A DNA stretch of 61,707 bases, taken from positions 1 to 61,707 of the forward strand of contig NZ_LSRE01000005.1 in NCBI RefSeq assembly GCF_001575205.1, read 5' to 3'. Source of the stretch: Tsukamurella pseudospumae (GTDB lineage Bacteria > Actinomycetota > Actinomycetes > Mycobacteriales > Mycobacteriaceae). Under the pieces are notes generated by a model. That model searched no databases. It saw only the letters and a list, made by a program, of their open reading frames with translations, and was not told the origin of the DNA. Both the position numbers and the translations under genes were made by a program. Positions within the stretch are counted from its first letter, which is position 1. Each line of letters starts with the position of its first letter. This document shows, piece after piece, positions 55,378 to 61,707 of the stretch.

Positions 55378-56132
55378 GCGACCCTGCGCTGCAGCGTCGC
55401 CGCCGCGAGGGCGAGCGCCGCGACGGCGAAGCCGGCGACCACGGCGAGGGACGTCCACATGGTCCCGGTCGCGGCCGTGTGGGCACCCACCTCCTGCAGG
55501 GCCTTGACGGCGTAGGTCATGGGGAGGACGTCGGCGATGCCCTGCAGCCAGCCGGGCATCGCGTCGTGCGGGACGAACAGTCCGCACAGGAACAGTTGCG
55601 GCACCACGACGATCGGCATGAACTGGACCGCCTGGAACTCCGTGCGCGCGAACGCGCTGAACAGCAGCCCGAGCGCGACGCCGAGCCAGGCGTCGACCAC
55701 GGCGATGAGCACCACCAGCCACACGCTGCCCGCGGTGTCCATGCCGAGCAGGTACCTCGCGACCGCCGTCGCGACCGCCGCCTGCGCCGTCGCCGCGAGG
55801 GAGAACGCAGCGGCGTAGCCCAGCAGCAGATCGGCCTTGGCGAGCGGCGTGGTGAGCAGACGCTCGAGCGTGCCGGAGACGCGCTCGCGCTGCATCGCGA
55901 TCGAGGTCACGATGAACATCAACGCGAAGGGGAGCACGCCGAGGAGCACTAGAGCGATGCGGCTGAAGACCGCCGAGCCGCCCGGGGAGTCGCGGTAGAG
56001 GAAGAAGAGCAGCGCCAGCAGTGCCGTCGGGACCACGACGATCATCGCGACGGTGCGCGGGTCCGCGCGCAGCTGTCGCACCACGCGGACCGCGGTCGCC
56101 CGGGTGATGCTCGGGTTGAGGACGGTGCTCAT
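55374..56132 (-). CDS. ABC-2 type transporter permease
   Basis: This 252-residue ABC-2 membrane subunit has six hydrophobic segments and the family cytoplasmic loop MQRERVSGTLERLLTTPLAK. It also carries the conserved FLCGLFVPHDAMPGWLQGIADVLPMTYAVKALQEV block near the C-terminus. It should pair with the adjacent ATPase to export a drug or lipid. The ATG at 56132 overlaps the ATPase stop, and its own stop overlaps tetR. Confidence 0.92.
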   Translation of the reverse strand: MSTVLNPSITRATAVRVVRQLRADPRTVAMIVVVPTALLALLFFLYRDSPGGSAVFSRIALVLLGVLPFALMFIVTSIAMQRERVSGTLERLLTTPLAKADLLLGYAAAFSLAATAQAAVATAVARYLLGMDTAGSVWLVVLIAVVDAWLGVALGLLFSAFARTEFQAVQFMPIVVVPQLFLCGLFVPHDAMPGWLQGIADVLPMTYAVKALQEVGAHTAATGTMWTSLAVVAGFAVAALALAAATLQRRVA

Positions 56133-56860
56133 GCCGCTGCCTCCTGGTCGCGGACGAGCGCGAGGAAGGCGTCGTCCAGGGTGGGTGCTCCGGTGCGGGT
56201 CAGCAGGTCCGACGGTGCGAGCTCGGCCACCAGCCGACCCTCGCGGAGCAGGATCAGGCGGGCGCAGTGGGCGGCCTCGTCCATGACATGACTGGAGACC
56301 AGCAGCGTGGTGCCGGCAGCGGCCATGACGGCGAAGCGCTCCCACAGCTCGGCGCGCAGCAGCGGGTCGAGGCCGACGGTGGGCTCGTCGAGAATGAGCA
56401 GCTCGGGGTGCGCGACCAGCGCGCATGCGATGCTCACCCGCGAGCGCTGCCCGCCCGACAGCGCGTCGGCCCGACGGCCGGCGAACGCGCCGAGTCCGAC
56501 GGCGTCGATGGCCTCCGCCGCGTCGGCCCGCGCCGAGGCGCGCCGCCCGGGGTACAGCGCGCCGAAGTACTCGACGTTCTGCGCGACGGTGAGGTCGCCG
56601 TACACCGCGGGGGACTGCGTCGTGTAGCCGACGCGGGCGCGCAGGTCCGGGTCTCCCGCGGGTCGGCCGAGCACCGTCGCCGTGCCGCCGGTGATCCGCT
56701 GTGCGCCCACGATCACCCGCATCAGGGTGGTCTTGCCGGACCCCGAGGGACCGAGCAGGCCGGTGATGGCGCCCGCGGGGATTTCGGCATCGAGGTGGTC
56801 GAGAACGGTGGTGCCCGAGCGGGCCACGGTGAGCCCGGACAGGGTGATCGCGCTGGTCAT
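56129..56860 (-). CDS. ABC transporter ATP-binding protein (drug/lipid export type)
   Basis: This 243-residue ATPase has Walker A (GPSGSGKTT), signature (LSGGQRSRVSIA), Walker B (LLILDEPT) and a switch His (SSHVMDEAAH). The start ATG at 56860 follows GGAGG; the longer frame to 56896 would read across the operator and is rejected. It is the first gene of the operon, directly downstream of a 36-bp palindrome. The substrate is not indicated. Confidence 0.93.
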   Translation of the reverse strand: MTSAITLSGLTVARSGTTVLDHLDAEIPAGAITGLLGPSGSGKTTLMRVIVGAQRITGGTATVLGRPAGDPDLRARVGYTTQSPAVYGDLTVAQNVEYFGALYPGRRASARADAAEAIDAVGLGAFAGRRADALSGGQRSRVSIACALVAHPELLILDEPTVGLDPLLRAELWERFAVMAAAGTTLLVSSHVMDEAAHCARLILLREGRLVAELAPSDLLTRTGAPTLDDAFLALVRDQEAAA

Positions 56861-56873
56861 CGAGCCTCCAAGT

Positions 56874-56909
56874 AATTCACTGATGGATGAATTCATCGAT
56901 GAGTGAATT
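56874..56909. promoter_or_regulatory. 36-bp near-perfect palindromic operator of the ABC/tetR operon
   Basis: The whole 36-bp segment is self-complementary except for two mismatched pairs. Outer arms are AATTCACT/AGTGAATT and the centre is ATGAATTCAT. It lies 14 bp upstream of the ATPase start codon. The repeated AATTCA/TGAATT half-sites could hold two TetR dimers. Confidence 0.75.
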
Positions 56910-57011
56910 CTGCGCCGCGGTGCGGGTCGGTGTCAAGGTTTCGCCCGCGGTCTTGTGAAACGCGTTCCGATTCCGGCCCTCGCGACAGAGAACATCGGAT
57001 AACATCACGGC

Positions 57012-57506
57012 ATGACCGCAGCGCAGACAGTCCGCGGGCTCATCGACGAGCCACGCCCCTCCGATCCCGATGAGCTGGCCCGCCTCTTCGCACAGCTCGA
57101 GCCGGTGTCGATCGACTTCCTGTTCGGTGACTGGCGCGGCGGCGAGCTCCTGTCGGGCCACCCCATGGACGGGGCGCTGGGCAAGGCCCGGTGGTACGGC
57201 AAGAGCTTCCGCTCCGCCGTCGACGTGCAGCCACTGGTGTGCCTGGACGAGAACGGCGTGAAGTTCTCCAATGTCGCGCTGGGCAAGGGCGAGGCGACGC
57301 TGCGCCTCATCGACTTCGAGGGGCGCGTCACCGCGTCGATGGTCTACGACGGGCAGCCCGTGATCGACCACTTCGTCAAGGTCGACGACGACACGGTGAT
57401 GGGCATCATGACCGGAAAGCAGCTGGTCGCGCCGTACTTCTACTTCTACTTGGAGCGCGATCCCGGAAGCAACACGGGCGGCGGCTGCGCGGAGGCGGTC
57501 CGGTGA
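57012..57506 (+). CDS. GXWXG / DUF4334 domain-containing protein
   Basis: This 164-residue protein has the GXWXG motif region (IDFLFGDWRGGELLSGHPMD, residues 35-55) and the DUF4334 C-terminal block (DTVMGIMTGK followed by YFYFYLER). Function is unknown; in actinobacteria it often accompanies oxidoreductases. A TAACAT -10 (57000-57005) ends exactly 7 nt before the ATG, so it is probably leaderless. Its stop overlaps the alcohol dehydrogenase GTG (GTGA), so the two are cotranslated. Confidence 0.88.
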   Translation: MTAAQTVRGLIDEPRPSDPDELARLFAQLEPVSIDFLFGDWRGGELLSGHPMDGALGKARWYGKSFRSAVDVQPLVCLDENGVKFSNVALGKGEATLRLIDFEGRVTASMVYDGQPVIDHFVKVDDDTVMGIMTGKQLVAPYFYFYLERDPGSNTGGGCAEAVR

Positions 57507-58576
57507 ACCGCACCGTCGCGCGCGTGGTGGCCGAGCCGGGGGCGGCACCGTCGGACCTGGAAGTGGAGGTACCGGACCCGACGGGGCACCAGGTCCTGGT
57601 CCGGATCCACGCCGTGGGCGTGTGCCACACCGACCTCACCCTGGCCGCGAACTGGCCCGAGCAGGGCATGCCGGTGATCCTGGGGCACGAGGGTGCGGGC
57701 GTCGTCGAGGCCGTCGGGCCCGACGTGACGACGGTCCGCGCCGGCGACCGGGTGTCGCTGACCTTCGACAGCTGCGGCGCCTGCGAGTTCTGTGCGGCCG
57801 GCACGCCGGGCTATTGCGAACAGTCGATCGTGCTGAACTATCTGGGCCTGCCCGGCATCCGCTCGGGTGGGACCGCCGTGACCGGCGGGTTCTTCGGCCA
57901 GTCCAGCTTCGCGGGGCTCGCGCTCGCGACCGACCGCAACACCGTGCCGATCGGCGACCTGCCCCTCGAGCTGGCGGCGCCGCTCGGATGCAGCATCCAG
58001 ACGGGCGTCGGCACCGTGACCCGAGCGCTGAAGGTGCAGCCGGGCGAGTCGGTGGTGGTGTTCGGCACCGGCGCCGTCGGGCTCGCGGCGGTGATGGGTG
58101 CGAAGTTGGCGGGGGCGGGCACGATCGTCGCGGTGGACCCGCGCGCGGATCGCCGCGCGCTCGCGCTGGAACTGGGCGCGACCCACGCGGTCGAGGCCGG
58201 GCCCCAGGCCGCGCAGCAGGTCATCGACGCGACGGGCGGCGGCGCGCACGCCGCGGTCGACACCACGGCCCGGCCCGATGCCCTGACCCAGGCCGTCCTC
58301 GCGCTGCGCCCGCGGGGGACGGTGGCAGTGGTCGGGTTGGGAGAGGCGTCCGCGGAGCTCCCCGTGCTGCTCATCATGTCCCGCGGACTGCGCGTGATCG
58401 GCGTGATCGAGGGGGACTCGGAGCCGTCGGAGTTCCTCCCGGAGCTGGCCGCGGCCGTTGCGGAGGGGCGTCTCCCCGTCGACCGGCTGGTCACCGCGTT
58501 CACCGACTTCGACGAGGCCTGGGCCGCGGCCCGCGAGGGCACCGCGGTCAAGCCGGTCTGGCTCCCCGCTGGGTAA
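57503..58576 (+). CDS. Zinc-dependent class III-like alcohol dehydrogenase
   Basis: This 357-residue MDR alcohol dehydrogenase has the catalytic zinc Cys in AVGVCHTDLTL, GHEGAGVVEAVG with catalytic His, and four structural-zinc Cys in CGACEFCAAGTPGYC. The NAD site is VVVFGTGAVGLAAVMGAKLAG followed by VDPRADRR, whose Asp favours NAD. It resembles actinobacterial aryl/alkyl alcohol dehydrogenases. Cotranslated with DUF4334. The -10 of the next gene overlaps its stop codon. Confidence 0.92.
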   Translation: MNRTVARVVAEPGAAPSDLEVEVPDPTGHQVLVRIHAVGVCHTDLTLAANWPEQGMPVILGHEGAGVVEAVGPDVTTVRAGDRVSLTFDSCGACEFCAAGTPGYCEQSIVLNYLGLPGIRSGGTAVTGGFFGQSSFAGLALATDRNTVPIGDLPLELAAPLGCSIQTGVGTVTRALKVQPGESVVVFGTGAVGLAAVMGAKLAGAGTIVAVDPRADRRALALELGATHAVEAGPQAAQQVIDATGGGAHAAVDTTARPDALTQAVLALRPRGTVAVVGLGEASAELPVLLIMSRGLRVIGVIEGDSEPSEFLPELAAAVAEGRLPVDRLVTAFTDFDEAWAAAREGTAVKPVWLPAG

Positions 58577-58585
58577 CATGGGCGC

Positions 58586-58792
58586 ATGGCCATCGACGCG
58601 ACGCTGCTGAAGATCCTCGCCTGCCCGCAGGACAAGGGACCGCTGCTGTACGTGCCGGACGAGCTGTTCTACAACCCGCGCCTCCGCCGCGCCTACCCGA
58701 TCGAGGACGGCCTGCCCGTGCTGTTGATCGGCGAGGCGCGGGACGTGGACGTCGCCGAGCACGAGGCGATCCTGGCCCGCGCCGCGCAGTGA
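58586..58792 (+). CDS. Trm112 family protein (UPF0434)
   Basis: This 68-residue Trm112-like protein begins MAIDATLLKILACPQDKGPL and ends with the conserved RRAYPIEDGLPVLLIGEAR. Trm112 proteins activate methyltransferases in eukaryotes and archaea; the bacterial role is uncertain. Only one Cys of the possible zinc site is visible. A TAACAT -10 (58574-58579) ends 7 nt before the ATG, so the mRNA is probably leaderless. The stop overlaps the glycosylase start (GTGA). Confidence 0.93.
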   Translation: MAIDATLLKILACPQDKGPLLYVPDELFYNPRLRRAYPIEDGLPVLLIGEARDVDVAEHEAILARAAQ

Positions 58793-59373
58793 CGCCCGAG
58801 CGCGCGCGGGAGCGGCTGTCCGGCCACCCCCTCGACGCCGCGCGGCTCGTGCTCGGCTCCGTTCTCACGGTGGGTGACGTGCGGGCCCGCATCGTCGAGG
58901 TCGAGGCGTACGGCTCGCCCGCCGACGGGCCGTGGCCCGATCCCGCCGCGCACACCTACCCGGGCCCCACGCCCCGTAATCACGTGATGTTCGGCCCGGC
59001 CGGACACCTGTACGTGTACCTCTCGTACGGCATCCACACCTGCATCAACGTCACCGCCGGTCCCGACGGGACGGGGAGCGGGGTGCTCATGCGCGCCGCG
59101 GAAATCCTCGACGGCGCGGAGCACGTCCGAGCGCGGCGCGGCGTGCGCGACCGCGACGAACGCCTCGCCGCCGGCCCCGGGCGGCTCGGCCAGGCCCTCG
59201 GGATATCCCTCGCGGACAAGGGCATCGACCTCCTCGATCCGGGGTCGACGGTGCGCCTCGATCTCGCCGCCCGGCGCGGTCCGGTTGCCGTGGGGCCGCG
59301 CATCGGCATCTCCAAGGCGGTCGACCTGCCCTGGCGCCTGTGGCTGGAGGGTCATCCTTCGGTGAGCCGGTAG
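58789..59373 (+). CDS. mpg: 3-methyladenine DNA glycosylase (AAG/Mpg family)
   Basis: This 194-residue alkyladenine glycosylase removes alkylated or deaminated purines. The catalytic Glu lies in RIVEVEAYGSPADGP; HTYPGPTPRNHVMFGPAGHLYVYLSYG and the substrate-pocket GPGRLGQALGIS are typical. The GTG start overlaps the Trm112 stop. It precedes tyrS, as in mycobacteria, adding a second DNA repair activity to this window. Confidence 0.93.
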   Translation: MTPERARERLSGHPLDAARLVLGSVLTVGDVRARIVEVEAYGSPADGPWPDPAAHTYPGPTPRNHVMFGPAGHLYVYLSYGIHTCINVTAGPDGTGSGVLMRAAEILDGAEHVRARRGVRDRDERLAAGPGRLGQALGISLADKGIDLLDPGSTVRLDLAARRGPVAVGPRIGISKAVDLPWRLWLEGHPSVSR

Positions 59374-59397
59374 GTCCCTTGCGTCACAATGGAGCGC

Positions 59398-60684
59398 GTG
59401 AGTGCTGACATCCTCGAAGAACTGTCCTGGCGCGGCCTGATCGCGCAGTCCACCGACATCGACGCGCTGCGGGAACGCCTCGACGCGGGGAGCATCTCGC
59501 TCTATGCGGGCTTCGACCCGACGGCGTCGTCGCTGCATGCCGGCCACCTGGTGCAGTTGCTGACCCTGCGCCGTTTCCAGGAGGCCGGGCACCGGCCCAT
59601 CGTCCTCGGCGGTGGGGCGACGGGCCAGGTCGGCGATCCGCGTGACGTGGGGGAGCGGGTCCTGAATTCGGCGGACACCGTGGCCGAGTGGGCGGCGAAG
59701 ATCGACGGGCAGCTGCGACGGTTCGTCGCGCTCTCCGGTGACGAGGGGCTGACCGGCGACAACGGCGCGATCCTCGTCAACAACCTCGACTGGCACGGGC
59801 AGATGAACGTGCCCACCTTCCTGCGCGACGTGGGCAAGCACTTCTCGATCAACGTCATGCTCGCGCGCGACACCGTCAAGCGCCGCCTCGAGTCGGACGG
59901 GATCAGCTACACCGAGTTCAGCTACATGCTGCTGCAGGCCTACGACTACGTGGAGCTCTCCCGCCGCTATGACTGCGCGCTGCAGATCGGCGGCTCCGAC
60001 CAATGGGGCAACATCGTATCCGGGGTCGACCTGAACCGGAAGATCGACGGCCGACACGTGCACGCGCTGACGACGCCGCTCGTCACGTCGTCGGACGGGA
60101 AGAAGTTCGGCAAGTCCACGGGCGGCGGCTCGCTGTGGCTGGACCCCGAGCTGACCAGCCCGTACGCCTGGTACCAGTACTTCGTGAACACCGCGGACGC
60201 CGACGTGATCCGCTACCTGCGCTGGTTCACCTTCCTCACGCGGGAGGAGATCGCCGAGCTGGAGCGCGAGACCGCAGAGGCACCTCAGCGGCGCACGGCG
60301 CAGAAGCGGCTCGCCGCCGAGATGACGACGCTGGTCCACGGGGAGGAGCACACCCGCGCGGCCGAGCTCGCCTCGCAGGCCCTGTTCGGTCGCGGCGATC
60401 TCGCCGATCTCCCCGAGGGGACGCTCGCGGCCGCGCTCGCCGAGGCATCGGTGGTCGAGGTGGCAGCGGGGGAGCCGCGGACGATCATCGACCTGTTGAC
60501 GGCGACGGGGCTGTGCGAGTCGAAGGGCGCCGCGCGCCGTGCCGTGAAGGAGGGCGGCGCCTACGCCAACAACGTGAAGGTGGAGTCGGAGGAGTGGGAG
60601 CCGGCACCGAGCGACCTCCTGCACGGGCAGTGGCTGGTCCTCCGTCGAGGTAAGAAGTCCTTCGCCGGTGCTCGCATCGCCTGA
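59398..60684 (+). CDS. tyrS: Tyrosyl-tRNA synthetase
   Basis: TyrS is the 428-residue class I synthetase for tRNA-Tyr. It has the HIGH-like HAGH ([17 protein letters not shown]), the Tyr-binding [11 protein letters not shown], the KMSKS-like KFGKS, and a C-terminal S4 RNA-binding domain ([20 protein letters not shown]). I chose the GTG at 59398, giving [20 protein letters not shown] like the mycobacterial enzyme. A CACAAT -10 (59385-59390) overlaps the alternative ATG at 59389 and predicts a start at 59397-59398. A clear terminator follows. Confidence 0.96.
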   Translation: MSADILEELSWRGLIAQSTDIDALRERLDAGSISLYAGFDPTASSLHAGHLVQLLTLRRFQEAGHRPIVLGGGATGQVGDPRDVGERVLNSADTVAEWAAKIDGQLRRFVALSGDEGLTGDNGAILVNNLDWHGQMNVPTFLRDVGKHFSINVMLARDTVKRRLESDGISYTEFSYMLLQAYDYVELSRRYDCALQIGGSDQWGNIVSGVDLNRKIDGRHVHALTTPLVTSSDGKKFGKSTGGGSLWLDPELTSPYAWYQYFVNTADADVIRYLRWFTFLTREEIAELERETAEAPQRRTAQKRLAAEMTTLVHGEEHTRAAELASQALFGRGDLADLPEGTLAAALAEASVVEVAAGEPRTIIDLLTATGLCESKGAARRAVKEGGAYANNVKVESEEWEPAPSDLLHGQWLVLRRGKKSFAGARIA

Positions 60685-60706
60685 ATTCCCTGGTCATGAT
60701 CACTGA

Positions 60707-60739
60707 GGCCGTCCCGCCATCGAGCGCGGGGCGGCCTTT
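60707..60739 (+). terminator. Intrinsic terminator of tyrS
   Basis: GGCCGTCCCGC pairs with GCGGGGCGGCC (one G-U pair) across an 8-nt loop and is followed by TTT. It lies 22 nt after the tyrS stop. Confidence 0.8.
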
Positions 60740-60791
60740 GTGCTGCGGATCACATTCATGGGATTCGACGGTGCGCTCCCGGGGACGAGCC

Positions 60792-60864
60792 GCTGACCTG
60801 CGTAGATGAACGGAACGTTACGCGCTGACCTGCGGATTTGTGCTTCCGTTCCACGGTGCGTAAC
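60792..60864. repeat. Interleaved direct and inverted repeats upstream of the rrn promoters
   Basis: GCTGACCTGCG occurs at 60792-60802 and again at 60824-60834. Interleaved with these are two inverted pairs: GAACGGAA (60808-60815) with TTCCGTTC (60844-60851), and GTTACGC (60817-60823) with GCGTAAC (60858-60864). This may be a binding region of an rrn activator or a DNA-architectural protein. The remainder of 60740-60964 shows nothing else I can support. Confidence 0.45.
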
Positions 60865-60964
60865 TTATTCGAAGTCAGAGCGACACCGACCAGGACGGGG
60901 CCGAAAAGCCCAGGTCAGACGGTAGAAATTCTGACAGCTTGACAACATGGAGCCGAGCCCCGGT

Positions 60965-60994
60965 TTGACACCGAGATCGACTCCGATATAAGCT
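60965..60994 (+). promoter_or_regulatory. rrn promoter P1
   Basis: TTGACA (60965-60970), an 18-nt spacer and TAAGCT (60989-60994). The following GGAACGGTTGCTCCGAGC is repeated almost exactly at P2. It resembles the conserved element after mycobacterial rrn promoters. Confidence 0.7.
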
Positions 60995-61122
60995 GGAACG
61001 GTTGCTCCGAGCAGCCAGCCTCCACGGGGAGATCGCCTCTCGAACGTATGACACGGTCGAGGGCGCCTGAACGTGCGGTTGAGCGGTTCGAAGTGCTTCC
61101 GAGAGTGGCCCGCGAGAGCGAG

Positions 61123-61151
61123 TTGCACACGGAAATCCGATCTGCTAAGCT
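61123..61151 (+). promoter_or_regulatory. rrn promoter P2
   Basis: TTGCAC (61123-61128), a 17-nt spacer and TAAGCT (61146-61151), followed by TGAACGGTTGCTCCGAGC, a near copy of the P1 start region. The two copies lie 157 bp apart and suggest promoter duplication. Confidence 0.65.
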
Positions 61152-61185
61152 TGAACGGTTGCTCCGAGCGGGCCGGCCAGGGTTT

Positions 61186-61214
61186 TTGACTGGGTGGTTT
61201 GGAGAGAGTAGCAT
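61186..61214 (+). promoter_or_regulatory. rrn promoter P3
   Basis: TTGACT (61186-61191), an exact 17-nt spacer and TAGCAT (61209-61214). It lacks the GGTTGCTCCGAGC element shared by P1 and P2, so it may respond differently. Confidence 0.6.
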
Positions 61215-61290
61215 GGACTGCCTGCGAAGGTGCGGTTCACACGATAGGCACGGGCTTCGGTTTGTGTGGTGTGGACGGCCGCGTTTGGCG

Positions 61291-61350
61291 TGTTCTTTGA
61301 GAACTCAACAGTGTGTCGATGAAATTGTCAGTGCCAAAATTTTTTGGCAC
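61291..61350 (+). promoter_or_regulatory. rrn leader: boxA-like antitermination site and processing hairpin
   Basis: TGTTCTTTGAGAACTCAA (61291-61308) resembles the mycobacterial boxA/Nus site. It is followed by the near-perfect hairpin GTGCCAAAA-TT-TTTTGGCAC (61331-61350), a likely RNase III or antitermination structure. The AT-rich stretch from 61351 to 61502 is leader RNA; open frames across it are not genes. Confidence 0.65.
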
Positions 61351-61502
61351 GCATGGACAATCAAATTTTTGGTTGTTTGTGTTGTGGCTTTTCTCGTTTA
61401 TTTCTTTGCGAGATGTATTTCTGGAATCATTGATTTTTGTCAGTGGTTTCGTTTTGTTCAGGATTTCCTGGATTATGCTGAAACCTTGTGTTTCTAGTGT
61501 TT

Positions 61503-61707
61503 TTTATGGAGAGTTTGATCCTGGCTCAGGACGAACGCTGGCGGCGTGCTTAACACATGCAAGTCGAACGGTAAGGCCCTTCGGGGTACACGAGTGGCGA
61601 ACGGGTGAGTAACACGTGGGTGACCTGCCCTGTACTTCGGGATAAGCCTGGGAAACTGGGTCTAATACCGGATATGACCTTTCCCTGCATGGGGTTTGGT
61701 GGAAAGC
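61503..61707 (+). rRNA. rrs: 16S ribosomal RNA, 5' part (continues past window)
   Basis: The universal AGAGTTTGATCCTGGCTCAG begins at 61510, so E. coli position 1 corresponds to about 61503. The following GACGAACGCTGGCGGCGTGC and TAACACATGCAAGTCGAACG are canonical. The V1-V2 part (AACGGTAAGGCCCTTCGGGG) fits Tsukamurella as I recall it. The exact mature 5' end is uncertain by a few bases. Confidence 0.97.

Noticed and set aside
61325-61333. TTGTCAGTG in the rRNA leader, identical to the damage-promoter 9-mer at uvrA and uvrB
   Set aside because: The 8-nt spacer is followed by TTTTGG, not TAnnnT, and the site sits inside transcribed leader next to a hairpin.
61048-61612. Open frames of 149 and 99 codons across the rrn promoter/leader into 16S rRNA
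   Set aside because: They overlap rrn promoters, boxA and the 16S gene itself; the hydrophobic translations come from the AT-rich leader.

Overview
The window is 61.7 kb of high-GC chromosome from a mycolic-acid actinobacterium, most likely Tsukamurella. I infer this from the 5' end of the 16S rRNA at the right edge, from protein resemblance to Mycobacterium orthologues, and from the gene order uvrB / TB15.3-type universal stress protein / MBL hydrolase / uvrA / infC-rpmI-rplT / pheST / argCJBDFRGH / TetR-ABC / Trm112 / mpg / tyrS, which follows the Rv1633-Rv1689 backbone of M. tuberculosis as I remember it. The genus call rests on memory of 16S sequences, not on a search.

Layout. 1-2235: the tail of an IS5-type element abuts a polar amino acid ABC permease/ATPase pair. 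2254-5043: uvrB and a universal stress protein. 5056-13851: an accessory block with a HelD/HelR-like RNA polymerase motor, an alcohol dehydrogenase with a divergent TetR, a FAD monooxygenase, an AI-2E family transporter, a hydrolase with a coupled micro-ORF, and MarR with a repeat micro-protein. 13857-17420: an MBL hydrolase divergent from uvrA. 17492-24176: an orphan NrdH redoxin, a dormancy cluster (PPOX, Usp, DosR-like regulator, DosS-like sensor), membrane and secreted proteins, a phosphatase remnant and DUF1844. 24183-32087: infC-rpmI-rplT, an rRNA methyltransferase, an acyltransferase, an MmcQ/YjbR protein and pheS-pheT. 32107-45902: a second accessory block with a flavin monooxygenase, two paralogous GAF regulators, a butanediol-dehydrogenase-like SDR, a PIG-L deacetylase, enoyl-CoA hydratase, a LuxR regulator and an amidohydrolase/GAP/SLC13 operon in which two genes each carry a one-base frameshift. 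45955-54719: the complete arginine operon. 54723-60739: TetR/ABC exporter, DUF4334 plus alcohol dehydrogenase, Trm112, mpg, tyrS. 60740-61707: an rrn promoter region and the start of 16S rRNA.

Regulation is unusually legible. uvrB and uvrA both carry a TTGTC(A/G)GTG-N8-TAnnnT promoter, the RecA-independent DNA-damage (PafBC) type. Orphan nrdH has two NrdR-box-like palindromes 32 bp apart. infC sits behind a leader that can fold into mutually exclusive antiterminator and terminator hairpins. Clear palindromic operators lie at the MarR, TetR/ADH and TetR/ABC promoters. Three Crp/GlxR-like 16-mers lie at the monooxygenase/regulator/SDR promoters. About ten genes look leaderless, with a TAnnnT or CAnnnT -10 ending 7-8 nt before the start codon. 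No CRISPR array, tRNA gene or prophage was seen. The most novel-looking items are the repeat micro-protein under MarR control, the infC leader switch, the NrdR-controlled orphan nrdH, and the long perfect inverted repeat after argH.
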